From Candidatus Aminicenantota bacterium (GTDB lineage Bacteria; Acidobacteriota; Aminicenantia; UBA2199): a stretch of DNA of 44,524 nt. The notes beneath the pieces are model-generated. The model worked only from the letters and a program-made list of their open reading frames with translations. It was not told where the DNA came from and searched no databases. Both the position numbers and the translations under genes were made by a program. Shown here piece after piece: positions 40,277 to 44,524 of the stretch (positions within the stretch are counted from its first letter, which is position 1; every line of letters begins with the position of its first letter). The DNA lies in contig JAOZUQ010000018.1 in NCBI GenBank assembly GCA_029938635.1, forward strand, positions 1 through 44,524, read 5' to 3'.

Positions 40277-41191
40277 ATGTTCAATAAAAATGAATATCGT
40301 GCTGAACTGAACAGGTACAGGGTTTTCCTCGATATTGAAAAGGGGCTTTCCGGGAATACTCTCAGCTCATATACCGGAGAACTGGAAAAGTTTGAAAAGT
40401 TTCTCGAAAAAGAAGGGATTGACTATCTGAATGTTACCGAAGAGGATATTATGGAATTTGTAAAGGTTGAATCGAGGAAGGGACAATCTGCTTCAACTCA
40501 GTCACACATGATCTCTGTTCTTAGGAGTTTTTACAAATATCTGGTAATTGATGAAAAGGTCGAAGCAAATCCTGCTTCTTCTATTTCATTTCCCAAAAAA
40601 TGGAAAAGTATCCCGAAATACCTTTCGAAAAGTGAAGTTGTCGATCTTATCAATGCTCCGGATATGGGGAAAAATACAGGAATAAGGGACAGAGCAATCC
40701 TTGAGTTAATGTATGCTTCCGGTCTCAGAATATCTGAAACCATAGGACTGAAATTTGAAAATATTTTTCTTGAGGATAACTTTCTAAGGGTGATGGGGAA
40801 GGGGAACAAGGAGAGGATAGTTCCATTCAACAATAAAGCAAAAGAGGAGCTTGTCTTTTATCTCAATCAGGCTCGATCGAAATTATTAAAGGAAAAAACT
40901 TCAGATATTCTTTTCATAAACAAGAATGGAGGGTCGTTAAGCCGGCAGGGGCTTTGGAAAGTTGTAAGAGGATATGGGGTGAAAGTCGGGATCTCAAAAA
41001 CATTGACCCCGCATATGCTTCGTCATTCCTTTGCCACCCATCTCCTTGAACAGGGTGCAGATCTCAGATCCATCCAGATGATGCTGGGGCATTCAAACAT
41101 TTCCACTACAGAGATTTATACCTTTGTTGCTAAAGACAGGGTTAAAAAGATTTATGACAAACTTCATCCCAGAAGCGATGAAGAAAATTGA
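40277..41191 (+). CDS. xerD: Tyrosine recombinase XerC/XerD
   Basis: 304 residues, the size of XerC/XerD chromosome-dimer resolvases. An N-terminal SAM-like DNA-binding domain covers about 1-100. The catalytic set is complete: Arg151 in SGLRISE, Lys175 in GKGNKER, His246-x-x-Arg249 in TPHMLRHSFATH, His272 in LGHSNIS and Tyr281 in TEIYTFV. C versus D cannot be decided by eye. Nothing around it marks an integron or prophage, and its neighbours are housekeeping genes, favouring the chromosome-dimer role. Its stop is two bases from the convergent rpoD stop. Confidence 0.92.
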   Translation: MFNKNEYRAELNRYRVFLDIEKGLSGNTLSSYTGELEKFEKFLEKEGIDYLNVTEEDIMEFVKVESRKGQSASTQSHMISVLRSFYKYLVIDEKVEANPASSISFPKKWKSIPKYLSKSEVVDLINAPDMGKNTGIRDRAILELMYASGLRISETIGLKFENIFLEDNFLRVMGKGNKERIVPFNNKAKEELVFYLNQARSKLLKEKTSDILFINKNGGSLSRQGLWKVVRGYGVKVGISKTLTPHMLRHSFATHLLEQGADLRSIQMMLGHSNISTTEIYTFVAKDRVKKIYDKLHPRSDEEN

Positions 41192-41192
41192 T

Positions 41193-43070
41193 CTATTTTA
41201 TATTTTCCGGCTTATCAAGAAAGCTGACAAGTTTCTTTGATTTTTTCTTAAGTTTTCTAAGTGCTTTCGCTTCGATCTGCCTGATTCTTTCCCTGGTTAC
41301 CTGAAATTCCTGGCCAACTTCTTCAAGAGTATGTTCATTGCCGTCAATTAATCCGAATCTCATTTCTATTACACGTGCCTCCCGTTCTGTCAGGGTGGAG
41401 AGTACATAATTCAATTGTTCTCTGAGATTCATCTGGTTTATCATTTCAGGAGGTGAAGCTGTTTGATCATCCTCAAGAAAATCTCTTAGATGAGACTCAT
41501 CATCCCCGACAGGTGTTTCAAGTGATATCGGTTCCTGGGCGATCTTCATGATCTTGCGGATCTTATCGGAGGTGAATCCTGTTTCAGATCCGATCTCTTC
41601 TTCAGTTGGTTCTCTGCCCAGCTCCTGAACAAGTCGTCTCTGTGTTCTGTTTATTTTATAGATAGTCTCTATCATATGAACCGGAATTCTGATCGTTCTT
41701 GCCTGATCGGCAATTGCCCTTGTTATTGCCTGCCTTATCCACCATGTTGCATAAGTTGAGAATTTATAGCCCCTCTGGTATTCAAATTTTTCCACAGCTT
41801 TCATAAGCCCTATATTGCCTTCCTGTATAAGATCTGAGAATTGGAGTCCCCGGTTAATATACTTTTTTGCAATTGACACAACAAGCCGGAGGTTGGATTC
41901 CACAAGATCATTTTTCGAGAACTCGATAAGCCTCTGACCATTCTCAATATCTTTACAGGTTTTGAATAGATCTTCAGGGTTGATATCATATTTTTTATTA
42001 AGCCCTTCAAGTCTGTTCTGGTAGTTGGAGATCTCTTCTTTCAGGTTCTTTAATTCTTTTCCTCTTTTGCCTATTGATTCCTGTTCCAGTTTGGTAATTC
42101 TTCCCTGGATATGCATATAGTTCTCTTTCAGTTGTTTTATCCGGTACATGAACGATTTCTTGTGTTCCTGTCTCAGGGACATGCTCTGTATCAATTGGGT
42201 GATCTCGACCATTTTCCTGGCAATGGCAAAGTTGGATAATTTACTGCCCTTATCAACTTTAAGTTCTCTCTTAAGTTGATTTAATATTTCAAACTGCTTC
42301 AGAAAATGGTTTCTTACCCTTTGTTTCTTTGATTCATCCAGGATGTCTTCGTTCACATCAATTACATCATCTATGTCTTTAACACCTTCAAGAATATCAA
42401 CACCAAGATCGATCACGGAATTGAGGACTATATTTGTTTTTGAAAGGGCCTTAACTACTTTTTTTTCTCCCCTTTCGATCTTTTTTGCTATTACAACTTC
42501 TTCACTTCTTGACAGCAGGTTAACTCCTCCCATTTCTCTGAGGTATTGCCTTACAGGGTCACCGACTATATCACTTTTCTCCTGACCCGGAGATGTGGTT
42601 TTCGGTTTAGGGATATTGACCAGCTTGATCTCGTTTTCTTTTAAAAAAAGTTTAAGAAACTTCAGATTGGTCTTGATCACTTCTTCACTGTCGAAAAGGC
42701 TGGAGATGTAAGTATTCTCAACTATTCCGAAATGTTTTTTTGAACGCCTAACAATTGACTTTAACTCTTTCTTATATTCTGTCAGATAGTTGTTATACTG
42801 TTTTAATCTTTCAGAATTCATGACAGATTTTTTTCTGGCTATTTTTATACTCAGTGTGCTCAGCCTGGAGGTGATCTCTTTTTTCTGTTTCATCAGATTG
42901 TTCTCTTCAAGAAATCTGGTGAAATCCTCCCGTTCTATTTTATTGCCATTCTTTTTGGATAATTCTATCAGTTCATCGTACATTTTTGAGGAAATTGTTG
43001 TATCCGTTTTTTTAGTATTTTCTTTCTTTTTAGCGGGTTTTTTCACTGTTTCGGTTTTACTGTTTGGCAA
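41193..43070 (-). CDS. rpoD: RNA polymerase primary sigma factor
   Basis: 625 residues. The N-terminal region is very lysine-rich ([12 protein letters not shown]). Region 1.2 is [21 protein letters not shown]; a long non-conserved helical segment follows. Region 2 ([56 protein letters not shown]) melts and binds the -10. Region 3 follows, then region 4 ([28 protein letters not shown]) binds the -35. The start is TTG at 43070 with AGGAGGAG upstream, inside the end of dnaG (14-base overlap). It fits the TTGACA-17-TATAAT promoters found throughout the window. Confidence 0.97.
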   Translation of the reverse strand: MPNSKTETVKKPAKKKENTKKTDTTISSKMYDELIELSKKNGNKIEREDFTRFLEENNLMKQKKEITSRLSTLSIKIARKKSVMNSERLKQYNNYLTEYKKELKSIVRRSKKHFGIVENTYISSLFDSEEVIKTNLKFLKLFLKENEIKLVNIPKPKTTSPGQEKSDIVGDPVRQYLREMGGVNLLSRSEEVVIAKKIERGEKKVVKALSKTNIVLNSVIDLGVDILEGVKDIDDVIDVNEDILDESKKQRVRNHFLKQFEILNQLKRELKVDKGSKLSNFAIARKMVEITQLIQSMSLRQEHKKSFMYRIKQLKENYMHIQGRITKLEQESIGKRGKELKNLKEEISNYQNRLEGLNKKYDINPEDLFKTCKDIENGQRLIEFSKNDLVESNLRLVVSIAKKYINRGLQFSDLIQEGNIGLMKAVEKFEYQRGYKFSTYATWWIRQAITRAIADQARTIRIPVHMIETIYKINRTQRRLVQELGREPTEEEIGSETGFTSDKIRKIMKIAQEPISLETPVGDDESHLRDFLEDDQTASPPEMINQMNLREQLNYVLSTLTEREARVIEMRFGLIDGNEHTLEEVGQEFQVTRERIRQIEAKALRKLKKKSKKLVSFLDKPENIK

Positions 43071-44523
43071 TATCTCCTCCTAATGAGACTTTATATTTTT
43101 GCTGATTAAACTTATTTTTTATATTTATAAGTTTTCTGATCTCTTCGATATTTCCTTCCCTCTCTGCTCTTTTGATCTTTTTTCCTATCTCTGAGATCTC
43201 TACTTCATTCAGTATTCTGAAAAAGCTTACCATAGATGATTCTATATTTTGTTCCAATACACTGTTATCTCCTGATACCTCATCAATGCTGTCGAATACT
43301 ATTCTCAATGTGATATTCTCCGGCGGACTCAACTCTTCCTGTAGCAGATCATAGTTCAGGATGCTATGTGATGCATAATTTGAGAATATTTTTTTTAACA
43401 GATTCCCGATATTCAGAACAGAATACAAACGTGAAGTAAATAGCGGTTCTATCATATTTATAAATGAGGGTTCTTTCAGGACGGACTGCAGCAGGATCTT
43501 TTCGGATGTGAACAATTCAACCGGTTCCTGTGATTTTGTACCTCTTGAATGAGTGGTTTTTGAAAGATCAAATTCTTTCTCTCCAACATTGAAAAAATCG
43601 GCGGCAATAGTAATATATCCCTCTTTAACGATCGGATCATCGAATTTATTAATGTATTGGGCAACTTCCCTTACTGCATCTCTCTTTTTTTCCGGAATCT
43701 TATCTGCATTATACTTTTTTGTTAAAGTGTTGATAATGAACCTTAAACCATCTTCAGAAGATCCGGCAGTTTTTTCGAATTCTCCTGATCCGTATTTCCG
43801 GATAAAATCATCCGGATCTTTCTCACCTTTTAAATTAAAGACACGAGGATTCAGGTTTTGCTCAAACATCCGTTCAATTCCTCTTATTGTTGCATCTATA
43901 CCTGCAGCATCTGAGTCATAGCCTATGATTATTTCATCTGAGACCCTTCTCAGAAGATGTATTTGTGCGGATGTCAATGCAGTCCCGAGCGAAGCTGAAA
44001 CATTTTTGATACCATGCTGATACAGGGATATAACATCAAAATATCCTTCAACAAGTATTGAGGATTTTTTCTCTCTCATGAATTGTTTTGTTATATTAAA
44101 ACCATAAAGGTTTTTTCCCTTGATGAACAAGGGCGTTTCAGGTGAGTTAAGATACTTTATTTTGTCATCAGATATGGTCCTTCCCCCGAACCCTATGACT
44201 TTCCCAGATTCCGAAAAGATCGGGAAGATTATCCGTCCTCTGAAACGGTCGTAGACCTCACCCTTACTATTTTTGATCAGGAGTCCCAATTCTATGCACA
44301 TATCCAGATCAATTGATTTACTTTTCATGAAATTCAATAATCCATCCCATCTGTTAAGAGCATATCCAAGTGAGAAGTCTTTTATTGTTTTTTGGGAGAT
44401 GTCACGGTCTGTCAGATATTCCGCAGCTTTAGTCCCTTCTCCGGAACCGTAGAGGTTGCCTGAAAAATATTTGAGGGCGGTATCATTTATTACCGCATAT
44501 TTTTTTTCCCTGGAATAGTTGAA
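43057..44523 (-). CDS. dnaG: DNA primase, N-terminus cut by the window edge
   Basis: 489 in-frame codons are visible and the frame is open to the edge, starting [20 protein letters not shown]. The zinc-binding CHC2 domain and perhaps 90-100 residues are missing beyond 44524. A TTG at 44334-44337 is internal and not the start. The TOPRIM domain is clear: [46 protein letters not shown] and [11 protein letters not shown]. The C-terminal part is the helicase-binding region, weakly conserved. dnaG followed by overlapping rpoD is the conserved macromolecular-synthesis pair. Confidence 0.96.
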   Translation of the reverse strand, partial: FNYSREKKYAVINDTALKYFSGNLYGSGEGTKAAEYLTDRDISQKTIKDFSLGYALNRWDGLLNFMKSKSIDLDMCIELGLLIKNSKGEVYDRFRGRIIFPIFSESGKVIGFGGRTISDDKIKYLNSPETPLFIKGKNLYGFNITKQFMREKKSSILVEGYFDVISLYQHGIKNVSASLGTALTSAQIHLLRRVSDEIIIGYDSDAAGIDATIRGIERMFEQNLNPRVFNLKGEKDPDDFIRKYGSGEFEKTAGSSEDGLRFIINTLTKKYNADKIPEKKRDAVREVAQYINKFDDPIVKEGYITIAADFFNVGEKEFDLSKTTHSRGTKSQEPVELFTSEKILLQSVLKEPSFINMIEPLFTSRLYSVLNIGNLLKKIFSNYASHSILNYDLLQEELSPPENITLRIVFDSIDEVSGDNSVLEQNIESSMVSFFRILNEVEISEIGKKIKRAEREGNIEEIRKLINIKNKFNQQKYKVSLGGDIAKQ

Positions 44524-44524
44524 T

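Noticed and set aside
40277-41191. Tyrosine recombinase as a phage or integron integrase
   Set aside because: Length and motif layout match XerC/D and the neighbours are housekeeping genes; no att sites or cargo are visible next to it.
1-44524. CRISPR array, insertion sequence or replication origin
   Set aside because: No regularly spaced repeats, no transposase gene and no DnaA-box cluster were seen anywhere in the window.

Overview
The window reads as a chromosomal segment of an AT-rich, Gram-negative (diderm) bacterium. Evidence for an outer membrane is direct: a lipid A/Kdo block (kdtA, lpxK, an LpxL-type acyltransferase), a TolC-family channel and a FadL/OmpP1-family porin. Coding density is high and gene order is mostly housekeeping. 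A 6-bladed propeller protein, dispersed GTCCCC repeats and a nucleoside-linked microcompartment would suit an uncultured anaerobic lineage, but I cannot name the phylum from sequence alone.

Layout. 1-9.7 kb: the start of a cut-off gene, a secreted beta-propeller protein, argS with two PilN/PilO-like membrane proteins and dtd, a penicillin-acylase-family hydrolase, a TolC-like protein and tadA. 9.7-10.3 kb: gene-poor, with tRNA-Ser(CGA), a decayed copy of its 3' end and a structured dispersed repeat. 10.3-14.1 kb: minus-strand operon kdtA-lpxK-lpxL-rph. 14.2-15.1 kb: a radical SAM protein of spore-photoproduct-lyase type.

15.2-30.2 kb is the centrepiece: a nucleoside-utilisation superlocus built around a bacterial microcompartment (BMC). 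cdd and a pyrimidine-nucleoside phosphorylase run rightward and converge on a minus-strand array of 15 genes. In transcription order these are: membrane protein, membrane-anchored 5'-nucleotidase, tdk, udk, a hypoxanthine-type phosphoribosyltransferase, adenosine deaminase, CNT nucleoside transporter, RpiB-DeoC fusion, double-stacking BMC-T, BMC-H, BMC-P, CoA-acylating aldehyde dehydrogenase, second BMC-T, and two more BMC-P. The inferred flow is nucleotides to nucleosides outside the cytoplasm, import, deamination and phosphorolysis, then (deoxy)pentose phosphate into a shell. There DeoC would release acetaldehyde and glyceraldehyde 3-phosphate, and the aldehyde dehydrogenase would make acetyl-CoA. 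Bases are salvaged or phosphorylated by the kinases and phosphoribosyltransferase. The class resembles the described sugar-phosphate-utilising (SPU) BMCs. The RpiB-DeoC linker carries a helix that closely matches the N-terminal encapsulation-type helix of the aldehyde dehydrogenase.

30.2-39.2 kb: a small lipoprotein, an RsbW-like anti-sigma kinase with tsaB and rimI, an HD-GYP response regulator, metK, a class I aldolase (DhnA/FbaB type), a FadL-type protein and gpmI. 39.2-44.5 kb: a second copy of the structured repeat, an MBL-fold hydrolase, a XerC/D recombinase, and the dnaG-rpoD pair with dnaG cut by the window edge.

Expression signals are unusually readable. Six genes that begin transcription units (penicillin acylase, tadA, kdtA, the radical SAM gene, cdd, the RsbW-like gene) have a -10 element ending only 6-9 bases before the start codon and no Shine-Dalgarno, which points to leaderless mRNAs. 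Internal genes carry strong Shine-Dalgarno sequences, several with TTG starts, and lpxK appears to start at ATT.
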